Source: Coxiellaceae bacterium
GTDB taxonomy: Bacteria; Pseudomonadota; Gammaproteobacteria; Comchoanobacterales; Comchoanobacteraceae
Direction: 5' to 3'
Assembly (NCBI GenBank): GCA_902603055.1
Contig: CACKTD010000001.1
Coordinates: forward strand, 248,001 to 312,000
DNA length: 64,000 bases
The notes beneath the pieces are model-generated. The model had not been told where the DNA came from. It did no database searches and saw only the letters and a list, made by a program, of their open reading frames with translations. The position numbers and the translations under genes are program-made. Below, in pieces: positions 34,595 through 40,998 of this stretch (position 1 is the first letter of the stretch; each line of letters begins with the position of its first letter).

Positions 34595-35481
34595 AAAATT
34601 TAATTAACGGAAAAGAAATTGCTCAAAAATATAATCTTCACACAGAAGAAGTGGCCACATTATTTCTGAATAAATATGGATCCAAGCCTTGTCTGCATGT
34701 TTATCGTATTGGTAATGATCCTGCTTCCGTAATTTACACGGGACATAAATTAAAAAAGGGGCTTGAATGTGGGCTTCATGTTGATATTATTGCCTTGCCA
34801 GAAAGTATATCAGAGTCTGAGTTAATACAGCGCATTGAAACCGATAACGCTAATGAGAGTGTGCATGGAATGATTGTCCAGCTTCCGTTGCCTAGTCATT
34901 TAGATCCCAGTGTAGTCATTAACACCATTGATGCCAAAAAAGATGTGGATGCACTAACAGATGTTAATTTAGGGAGACTCCTTAAGGGTCCATCATCCAT
35001 TGCGCCATGTACGCCTAAGGGCATTGTTGCGTTACTCAAAACCATCCGAAAAGATTGGCATGGTGTTGATGCAGTTGTTGTAGGGAAGTCGCAAATTGTG
35101 GGTAAGCCCATGGTTTTAGAACTCTTGCATTTAGGGTGTACAGTCACTGTTTGTCATAAATCCACTCATAATTTACAGGATAAAATTGCGATGGCAGACC
35201 TTGTGGTTGTTGCTATTGGTAAAAGTGGGGTTATACAGCCTGAATGGTTTAAAAATAAAGCTGTTGTTATCGATGTGGGCATTAATCGTGACGACTCTGG
35301 AAAGATTAAAGGTGATGTTCCCTATGCCTCCTGTGATCAAGTGAGTTACATTACACCGGTACCCAATGGTGTCGGTCCAATGACTGTTGCGATGCTTTTA
35401 CAAAATACATTAATTGCAGCATGTGAACAAAAAGATGATACAGATTTACTAGCGCAGTCTAATGTGGAGCAGGGTATATGA
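34591..35481 (+). CDS. folD: FolD, methylene-tetrahydrofolate dehydrogenase / cyclohydrolase
   Basis: 296 residues. It interconverts methylene-, methenyl- and formyl-THF. Typical pieces are V-Q-L-P-L-P (about 96-101), D-A-K-K-D-V-D-A-L-T-D-V-N-L-G, C-T-P-K-G-I, the NADP-binding V-V-G-K-S-Q-I-V-G-K-P-M and the final T-P-V-P-N-G-V-G-P-M-T-V-A-M-L. The ATG overlaps the spoT stop by four bases. The next small membrane-protein gene overlaps its stop in the same way (ATGA). Confidence 0.97.
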   Translation: MKNLINGKEIAQKYNLHTEEVATLFLNKYGSKPCLHVYRIGNDPASVIYTGHKLKKGLECGLHVDIIALPESISESELIQRIETDNANESVHGMIVQLPLPSHLDPSVVINTIDAKKDVDALTDVNLGRLLKGPSSIAPCTPKGIVALLKTIRKDWHGVDAVVVGKSQIVGKPMVLELLHLGCTVTVCHKSTHNLQDKIAMADLVVVAIGKSGVIQPEWFKNKAVVIDVGINRDDSGKIKGDVPYASCDQVSYITPVPNGVGPMTVAMLLQNTLIAACEQKDDTDLLAQSNVEQGI

Positions 35482-35843
35482 TGGCAATGTACTATTCTTT
35501 TTTGGGTGGTTTTATCGGATGGTTCCTGGCGCGTCAATTAGGTGGTGCATGGGACCACTTTTGGAGCCGATTTCATCCATTTATGATGCATTTCATTGCT
35601 GTTGTTGTTATGGGCTTTGGGTTTGGGTTAGAAGAGCCCTTACAGTCCATTCTCGTAGTGTTTTTATTGACAAGAACCTATTTGATAACAACTGTGTGGC
35701 GTAAGTGCTATCTCCCTGCAATTGAGCACCGAGATTATCTTTATTTGGTGTTGCTTGTAATATTAGCTTCGTTAATAGGTATTGGTAGTTATATGCTTGG
35801 ACTATCGTTTTCAAATTTAGTCGTACATCAAATCATCAAGTGA
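35478..35843 (+). CDS. Unrecognised 121-residue membrane protein
   Basis: Not recognised. It has about four hydrophobic spans, near residues 5-20, 36-52, 55-74 and 86-110, with aromatic and His residues at the borders of the first two (W-D-H-F-W-S-R-F-H-P-F). It begins by four-base overlap with the folD stop, so it rides on the spoT-folD transcript. Its 3' end overlaps the end of convergent icmS by 27 bases. The position invites the idea of a Dot/Icm accessory protein, but no motif supports that. Confidence 0.6.
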   Translation: MMAMYYSFLGGFIGWFLARQLGGAWDHFWSRFHPFMMHFIAVVVMGFGFGLEEPLQSILVVFLLTRTYLITTVWRKCYLPAIEHRDYLYLVLLVILASLIGIGSYMLGLSFSNLVVHQIIK

Positions 35844-36155
35844 GATTGTCACTCCATCTCCGACACGACCCATCTCATAAATTTGGTCAATGATATATAA
35901 GATCCCTTCAATGGATATTTCATCTTCCGGAAATGTAACCACTTTACCCAAGGTGCTTTCTTTTTCAGCTTTAATTTCACCATTGATCGTTGATCCTGTG
36001 CATAGCATGGATACTTGGTTGGCTCTTCTAACGATGCCAGGAAGTAGCCCTTTAGGAGAGAAGACGTTTTCAGGAGCAACTGTTTCACCTTTGAGTTTAT
36101 ACTTCCAGCCAATTTTGTTGGATATTGCAACTAACTGAGTGACAAACTTCTCCAT
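35817..36155 (-). CDS. icmS: IcmS, Dot/Icm substrate chaperone subunit
   Basis: 112 residues, about the length of Legionella IcmS (114). It is a small acidic cytoplasmic protein which, with IcmW, delivers effectors to the DotL coupling complex. The segment G-L-L-P-G-I-V-R-R-A-N-Q and the C-terminus L-D-D-L-M-Y-D match the Legionella protein as I know it (G-L-L-P-A-I-x-x-R-A-x-Q and L-D-E-L-M-Y-D). The start ATG at 36155 shares one base with the icmT stop (TAATG). A longer TTG start at 36167 would run into icmT. icmW is not in this window. Confidence 0.92.
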   Translation of the reverse strand: MEKFVTQLVAISNKIGWKYKLKGETVAPENVFSPKGLLPGIVRRANQVSMLCTGSTINGEIKAEKESTLGKVVTFPEDEISIEGILYIIDQIYEMGRVGDGVTISLDDLMYD

Positions 36156-36415
36156 TAATCCCACCAATTAACTGCAATCTTACGTGGGCCTGCAATAAAA
36201 CTTCTTAACAGTCTTAAAAATTTTGTAACCGTTAAGCCATAATAATTTAATATGGTTAAGAATGCGAAAACAGTGGTTGCAAGAATGATCGTCCATGTTT
36301 GAATATTATAAAGCATGATGAGGAGAGGGAACACTGAATTTGCATTAAAAATCCATAGTTTTGCTTCTCTTGCAGAGTCTCTCCAGCTGGCATCTGGGTC
36401 GGGTGTCGTAATCAT
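36155..36415 (-). CDS. icmT: IcmT, Dot/Icm inner-membrane protein
   Basis: 86 residues, the same length as Legionella IcmT. Its N-terminal W-R-D-S-A region is followed by two hydrophobic segments (about 29-58) and a basic C-terminal part with L-R-x2-R-S-F-I-A-G-P-R-K-I-A, matching the Legionella pattern. IcmT is needed for pore formation and egress in Legionella. ATG 36415 has AGGA eight bases upstream; an in-frame TTG at 36418 is less likely. icmT-icmS order is as in Legionella. Confidence 0.92.
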   Translation of the reverse strand: MITTPDPDASWRDSAREAKLWIFNANSVFPLLIMLYNIQTWTIILATTVFAFLTILNYYGLTVTKFLRLLRSFIAGPRKIAVNWWD

Positions 36416-36489
36416 CAATCAATTCCTATATAATCTCATTGTAGTATTTTGTTTTTATTCTTGCAACGTAATAAAGCATATAGGAGCTT

Positions 36490-37884
36490 ATGACAGCAAA
36501 GCCATTTTTACAATCTGACTTTTGGGAAAAGTGCTCAGGTATTTATCATGATAAGCAGGAGATGGCCTGGGATGGGGTGCCATATTATTATACTTGCAAT
36601 CCTAAAGTAGCTGAATTTATCGCTCAATCCATTGAGCAACTCGGTGCGCTGTATCCAAACCAGACACTTCAGATTGTGGATCTTGGGTGTGGCTCGGGAA
36701 TTTTTTCTCATTACTTATATAGAGTTTTAAATGAGCGCAATGTGGATTTTCGTTTATTGCTTGCTGATTTAGTGCCAGAGAATATTGAGTTTTTAAAAAA
36801 TCATCCTCAGTGGAAAGATAAAAATGTAGCATTTCAAGCCTACGATATACTCAAAGCAAAAGAGCAGCGTTTGAATGTTTCAGAAGGTCCTGTCTTTATC
36901 ATTATGAACTATCTTCTTGATTCATTGCCATTTGATGCATTGAAAATAAAAAATAATAAAATATATCAATGTGAAATTGATACAAGCCGTACAAAAACAC
37001 CTTTCTTATTAAAAGATGTGAAGTTTTCAAGCAAGGTCACAGATTTTAAATCATTACATCCAACAACAAGATCAATGTTGTCGCACTATCAAGGCTTTGA
37101 AGGGTACCTCTCTTTTCCAGTGATCTTTCAAGAGTGGATTAGTGCACTGAGTAAACAACATCATGATGTAGTGTGTTTCATACATGATAAAGGCACAATA
37201 GATCCGACGAATAATCGCTTTAATGAAAAGCTTTCGTTTGTTCAAGATGGTGCCTTACATACTAAAGTTAATTTTCATGCCATCAAAAACTGGTGTATGG
37301 ATCTTGGGGGTGTGTTTTGTCATGATGAGTCCGATAGGTATGGTAACTTATGTTTTATGAGTTTGGCTGAAAATCAATCATTAGGTCAATTAATGCGCGC
37401 TCTTCTAACAGGGGTTTCGTGGCGAGATATTCATCTACTACATATCCGATTATCACAAAAGAAGAAATTAACCTTCTCTGAAATAGAGGTTTTGTTACAC
37501 TATTCCAACTTTTCAGATTTCGTATATGCTAATGTCCATGCGCCATTAATGAATTTAATTGTAGAGCAACCAGATTATTTAAGTGGTGCCAAAAAGATAT
37601 TAGAAAAAGTATATGATCAATATTATTGGCACCCTACAAAATTCACCTCCTTTTTTATATTGATAGAGGGGCTTTGCAAATTACAGTTACAACAAAAAGC
37701 ACTGGAGCTTTTAAATGATTATGGACACTATTTTGATAATCAGTATTTGATACATCTTTCGTACGGCCGAGTGTATTACCTTTTGCAAGAAGGGGATCGG
37801 GCGAAAAAATATTTCGATAAGGCCTTACGAATAAAACCGAATTGTGAAGAGAGCCAACGCTTTATTGATTTATTATCTGATTAA
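36490..37884 (+). CDS. SAM-dependent methyltransferase with C-terminal TPR region
   Basis: 464 residues. Motif I, V-D-L-G-C-G-S-G-I-F-S, lies at about 63-73 in a Rossmann methyltransferase fold. The F-I-I-M-N-Y-L-L-D-S-L-P-F-D region recalls the N-E-x-x-D-A-x-P segment of the MidA/DUF185 group. The last ~110 residues look like tetratricopeptide helices (A-K-K-Y-F-D-K-A-L-R-I-K-P-N near the end). AGGAG lies three bases before the ATG. The substrate is unknown. It runs in the same direction as dotDCB and ends just before the dotD promoter, between icmT and dotD. Confidence 0.75.
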   Translation: MTAKPFLQSDFWEKCSGIYHDKQEMAWDGVPYYYTCNPKVAEFIAQSIEQLGALYPNQTLQIVDLGCGSGIFSHYLYRVLNERNVDFRLLLADLVPENIEFLKNHPQWKDKNVAFQAYDILKAKEQRLNVSEGPVFIIMNYLLDSLPFDALKIKNNKIYQCEIDTSRTKTPFLLKDVKFSSKVTDFKSLHPTTRSMLSHYQGFEGYLSFPVIFQEWISALSKQHHDVVCFIHDKGTIDPTNNRFNEKLSFVQDGALHTKVNFHAIKNWCMDLGGVFCHDESDRYGNLCFMSLAENQSLGQLMRALLTGVSWRDIHLLHIRLSQKKKLTFSEIEVLLHYSNFSDFVYANVHAPLMNLIVEQPDYLSGAKKILEKVYDQYYWHPTKFTSFFILIEGLCKLQLQQKALELLNDYGHYFDNQYLIHLSYGRVYYLLQEGDRAKKYFDKALRIKPNCEESQRFIDLLSD

Positions 37885-37899
37885 GGTCGGAATAAATTC

Positions 37900-37928
37900 T
37901 TGACAGTGCTGTTGCATCTTGATTAGAT
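37900..37928 (+). promoter_or_regulatory. Promoter of the dotD-dotC-dotB operon
   Basis: A perfect -35 TTGACA (37900-37905), a 17-base spacer and TTAGAT (37923-37928). The predicted transcript start is near 37935, about 20 bases before the dotD ATG, with AGGAGG and AGGA between. Confidence 0.65.
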
Positions 37929-37954
37929 ATGTGAGTAGGAGGATAGGAATTCCA

Positions 37955-38482
37955 ATGATACGAATATGCGCAATTTTAATTGTGGCAAGCTTAACAGGGT
38001 GTGGACTACTACCACGAGATGAGCAAGTCACTTTTACTGAAAAAGATCTTAGAATGCCTGCGGTATCCGCTGCATCCAGAGCAGATCGTGATCGTAGCGA
38101 TATGGAGTTTCAAAACCTTATCAAACAAACAGCTGTCTCGTCCACACGTGCTGTTCAAAAGCTATCCCAATTAGAAAGAGCGGCAAAACCCTATGTCAGG
38201 CCAAAGCCGGCACCAAACCCGGTAAAACTTGGAATGGATCAGCGTGTTTCAATTGATTGGACGGGTCCCGTTGAGCCTGTGTTACAGCGATTAGCTGAAA
38301 ATGCACATTACCGTGTCAATACATTAGGCCAAGCACCAGTGGTGCCTATTTTGGTATCTTTGAATCGACAAAATACATTCTTATCTGATGTAATCCAAGA
38401 CATTTCTTATCAGATTCAGCGACAAGCCGATATTAACATCGTTGCTTCCGAGAAATTAATTGAATTGCGGTATCGTCGTTAA
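37955..38482 (+). CDS. dotD: DotD, Dot/Icm outer-membrane lipoprotein
   Basis: 175 residues. The lipoprotein signal is L-T-G-C with Cys at 16, and Gly at +2 suggests outer-membrane sorting. The C-terminal ~85 residues form the secretin-N-like domain known for DotD. DotD with DotC targets DotH to the outer membrane in Legionella. I choose ATG 37955 because the earlier in-frame TTG at 37919 lies inside the promoter. The stop overlaps the dotC ATG by one base (TAATG). Confidence 0.92.
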   Translation: MIRICAILIVASLTGCGLLPRDEQVTFTEKDLRMPAVSAASRADRDRSDMEFQNLIKQTAVSSTRAVQKLSQLERAAKPYVRPKPAPNPVKLGMDQRVSIDWTGPVEPVLQRLAENAHYRVNTLGQAPVVPILVSLNRQNTFLSDVIQDISYQIQRQADINIVASEKLIELRYRR

Positions 38483-39270
38483 TGAGATTCTTATTAGCTA
38501 TTTTAGTTAGTGTCATTATTGTAGGGTGCTCAAGTTCTACCCAATCTGCGGATGAGTCCTCTGGGATCGTACGTAAACAGATTATCACTGAGGAGGCCAT
38601 GTCTTTCGGTGCTCAGAATGCACTTGCTTATTATGGCACGCGTTATAATGTTATTCTTGAAAAAAATGCGAACCAATTGGATAATATTTTCAACTTCAGG
38701 CCTTTCATTTTAAAGAACAATGTATTGCCACCAGTCGTACGTCAGGCCCGTAATGATTTAAAGGTAGATGATCCCAATACGTTACGATTATCTGATCGCA
38801 TTATTGAAATTCTTACCCCTGCAAAATTTGTTACTACAGCACCGACTTGGCGAGATTATTTAGTTATGCCAATCCGTAGAGCTAACCTGCCTATGCAACG
38901 TCTTAGACCAACGAGTCGTGATGAATATAATACATGGGTTCAGAATGTTACGATTGGATGGGCTCAAGGAAGAAAGCAGGCTTATGATGTAATTAATAAA
39001 CGCTTGGCATTCCTAAAACGTGATTACACGGGTATGAGCTTATATTATCAATTATTAGTGCAGAATATGATTTCTGAGCCGCAAGTTGGTCGTTCCAACT
39101 TAGGTATTACTGGAAATAGTAAGAAGGTGCGTTTGAATGATCAATTGATGCGGATTACTGCTAATTCAGATCTCAAGCCACGTGGTGCCAATCACTGGGA
39201 GCCTGTGGTTGTGAGTGAAATGGAAGTGCCAAAACACGCCAGTGTTCCTACGGGAGAGTCTAGTAAATAA
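38482..39270 (+). CDS. dotC: DotC, Dot/Icm outer-membrane lipoprotein
   Basis: 262 residues. Lipobox I-V-G-C with Cys at 16 and Ser at +2, then a long periplasmic domain. The segments E-x-A-M-S-F-G-A-Q-N-A-L-A-Y-Y-G and W-x-N-V-T-I-G-W-A-Q-G-R-K-Q-A are typical of DotC-type proteins. It partners DotD and DotH in the outer ring of the core complex. It is coupled by one-base TAATG overlaps to dotD before and dotB after it. Confidence 0.93.
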   Translation: MRFLLAILVSVIIVGCSSSTQSADESSGIVRKQIITEEAMSFGAQNALAYYGTRYNVILEKNANQLDNIFNFRPFILKNNVLPPVVRQARNDLKVDDPNTLRLSDRIIEILTPAKFVTTAPTWRDYLVMPIRRANLPMQRLRPTSRDEYNTWVQNVTIGWAQGRKQAYDVINKRLAFLKRDYTGMSLYYQLLVQNMISEPQVGRSNLGITGNSKKVRLNDQLMRITANSDLKPRGANHWEPVVVSEMEVPKHASVPTGESSK

Positions 39271-40412
39271 TGGTCGAATCAACACCCCCACAGCCCGATT
39301 TATCGTTACTCATACCCAATGAGCCTCCCCGGATCCAAACCAGTGAGGATCTTGATTCCATTTTAGCTCATTGTTGCGAGCATAACGCATCAGATATCAC
39401 CTTTCAGACAGGTACTCATGTTATTGCGGATTGTTACGGTAAGTTATTACAAGTCACCAATCGACCTTTATCTAATAGTGAAGTTGGTCAGCTTTTAAAT
39501 TCAATCTATGGATCTAATGGTACGACACAGCTACTCAGTGGAGTAGATATTGATACTTATTATGAGTTTAGGCCAAATCGTTACATGCGTTATCGATTTA
39601 GGGTTAATGGTACTGCCTGTCTGGTAGAAGGACATGATGGTATACAAATTACACTGAGGAGTATTCCTATTGATCCACCAGAATTAAGTTCATTGGATTT
39701 ACCTCAGCCTATTCTTGAAACAATTAAGCCTCAAGATGGTGTTGTTTATGTTTGTGGAACTACTGGTTCTGGTAAAAGTACGCTTTTAGCTTCAATTATT
39801 CGAGATATTATCGAGGAGCCTGAGTGTCATCGTAAGATTTTAACATATGAAGCACCCATAGAATTTGTGTATGACAATATTACAAAGCTTTCAGCCATTG
39901 TAAGTCAGTCTGAGATACCAAGGCATATACCTTCATTTGCTGATGGGGTACGTAATGCATTACGTCGTAAACCACGATTGATATTGGTTGGTGAAAGTCG
40001 TGATTCTGAAACCATTAATGCGGTTATCGAGGCGGCTTTAACAGGACACCCAGTATATACGACTGTTCACAGTAATGGTGTGGGTGAAACTGTTAGACGA
40101 TTGGTTGGTAGTTTTCCTCAAGAGGAGCGTTACGCTAAAAGCATTGATATTATGGAAACAGCTCGACTCATTGTTTGGCAAATGCTTGTACCAGCAACCA
40201 ATGGGCAACGTGTTGCTTTGAGAGAATTTTTATCATTTGATGAAGAAACACGAGACATTTTGTTGAAAAAAGATTTAGAGCGTGTTGCTGATTTTGCGCG
40301 TGAAATGGTGATTGAAAAAGGTCAATCCATGTTAGATGATGCGAAAAAGAAATTCGAAGAAGGGCTGATTGAACAAAGAACATTGGATATTATTAAAAAA
40401 GGGTTTGAATAA
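39270..40412 (+). CDS. dotB: DotB, Dot/Icm hexameric ATPase
   Basis: 380 residues (Legionella 377). It is a cytoplasmic PilT/VirB11-like ATPase that docks on DotO at the base of the apparatus. Walker A is G-T-T-G-S-G-K-S-T (about 162-170). Further motifs are the Asp/Glu boxes around T-Y-E-A-P-I-E-F-V, Walker B L-I-L-V-G-E-S-R-D and the His box T-G-H-P-V-Y-T-T-V-H-S-N. It overlaps dotC and the following Cache-protein gene by one base each (TAATG). Confidence 0.97.
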   Translation: MVESTPPQPDLSLLIPNEPPRIQTSEDLDSILAHCCEHNASDITFQTGTHVIADCYGKLLQVTNRPLSNSEVGQLLNSIYGSNGTTQLLSGVDIDTYYEFRPNRYMRYRFRVNGTACLVEGHDGIQITLRSIPIDPPELSSLDLPQPILETIKPQDGVVYVCGTTGSGKSTLLASIIRDIIEEPECHRKILTYEAPIEFVYDNITKLSAIVSQSEIPRHIPSFADGVRNALRRKPRLILVGESRDSETINAVIEAALTGHPVYTTVHSNGVGETVRRLVGSFPQEERYAKSIDIMETARLIVWQMLVPATNGQRVALREFLSFDEETRDILLKKDLERVADFAREMVIEKGQSMLDDAKKKFEEGLIEQRTLDIIKKGFE

Positions 40413-40975
40413 TGCGTAAAATTTTTATAGGAGTAATGTTGCTCATTTCAATGACTGGTAGCTCTTTTGCAACTTGGTCTTCTAAGTATAGTATGCTGAC
40501 AGAATATGCAACACGAATTGCAGATGCTATTAAAGTTGACATCGATGAACATACGTTAACAGATGGTCAGATATATACGTATTTATCCTCATTGGTATCA
40601 TATGATAATCGTATCTGGAGTGCCACGATCGGATTTTCACCAGAGTTTTTTAAAAATAGAGAGAATCGTCAGTGGTGGATTTCAAAACAGTGGCAAAATA
40701 ATTACAAGCAATCAAGAAAAGAGCTCTATGCGCCTTATGTTTGGCGTAATATGGATAATCTTCTTACTGCTGCAGATATTGGAGATCTAACCAGTAATTT
40801 TGGATATGATTATACTGATACGAAGTGGGATTGGTGGCATCGTACAATGGAAAGCCAGAAACCAACGTGGTCAGGTCCCTATAGCAGTAATCTTACTGGG
40901 CACTCCATGATTACGTATAGCGTACCGATACGCAAAGATGCTGTATTAAGCTTTAATGTTTGGTATAACCCTTAA
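40412..40975 (+). CDS. Secreted single-domain Cache-like protein
   Basis: 187 residues. A signal peptide covers about 1-20 (ends S-F-A, then T). The mature part reads like an extracytoplasmic Cache sensor domain: a helical start, I-Y-T-Y-L-S-S-L-V-S-Y-D-N-R-I-W-S-A-T-I-G-F, then Y-A-P-Y-V, D-Y-T-D-T-K-W-D-W-W, and W-S-G-P-Y followed by M-I-T-Y-S-V-P-I. It stops right at the domain end. No membrane anchor, kinase, HAMP or chemoreceptor part follows. Its ATG shares one base with the dotB stop, so it is translationally coupled to dotB, and a dotA-like gene follows. I infer a periplasmic ligand-binding partner of the Dot/Icm machine; function is unproven. Confidence 0.7.
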   Translation: MRKIFIGVMLLISMTGSSFATWSSKYSMLTEYATRIADAIKVDIDEHTLTDGQIYTYLSSLVSYDNRIWSATIGFSPEFFKNRENRQWWISKQWQNNYKQSRKELYAPYVWRNMDNLLTAADIGDLTSNFGYDYTDTKWDWWHRTMESQKPTWSGPYSSNLTGHSMITYSVPIRKDAVLSFNVWYNP

Positions 40976-40998
40976 TCCATTTAAATAGGATTATCACA

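Noticed and set aside
37919..37954. Upstream TTG start for dotD
   Set aside because: It lies within the TTGACA-TTAGAT promoter and would spoil the lipoprotein signal.
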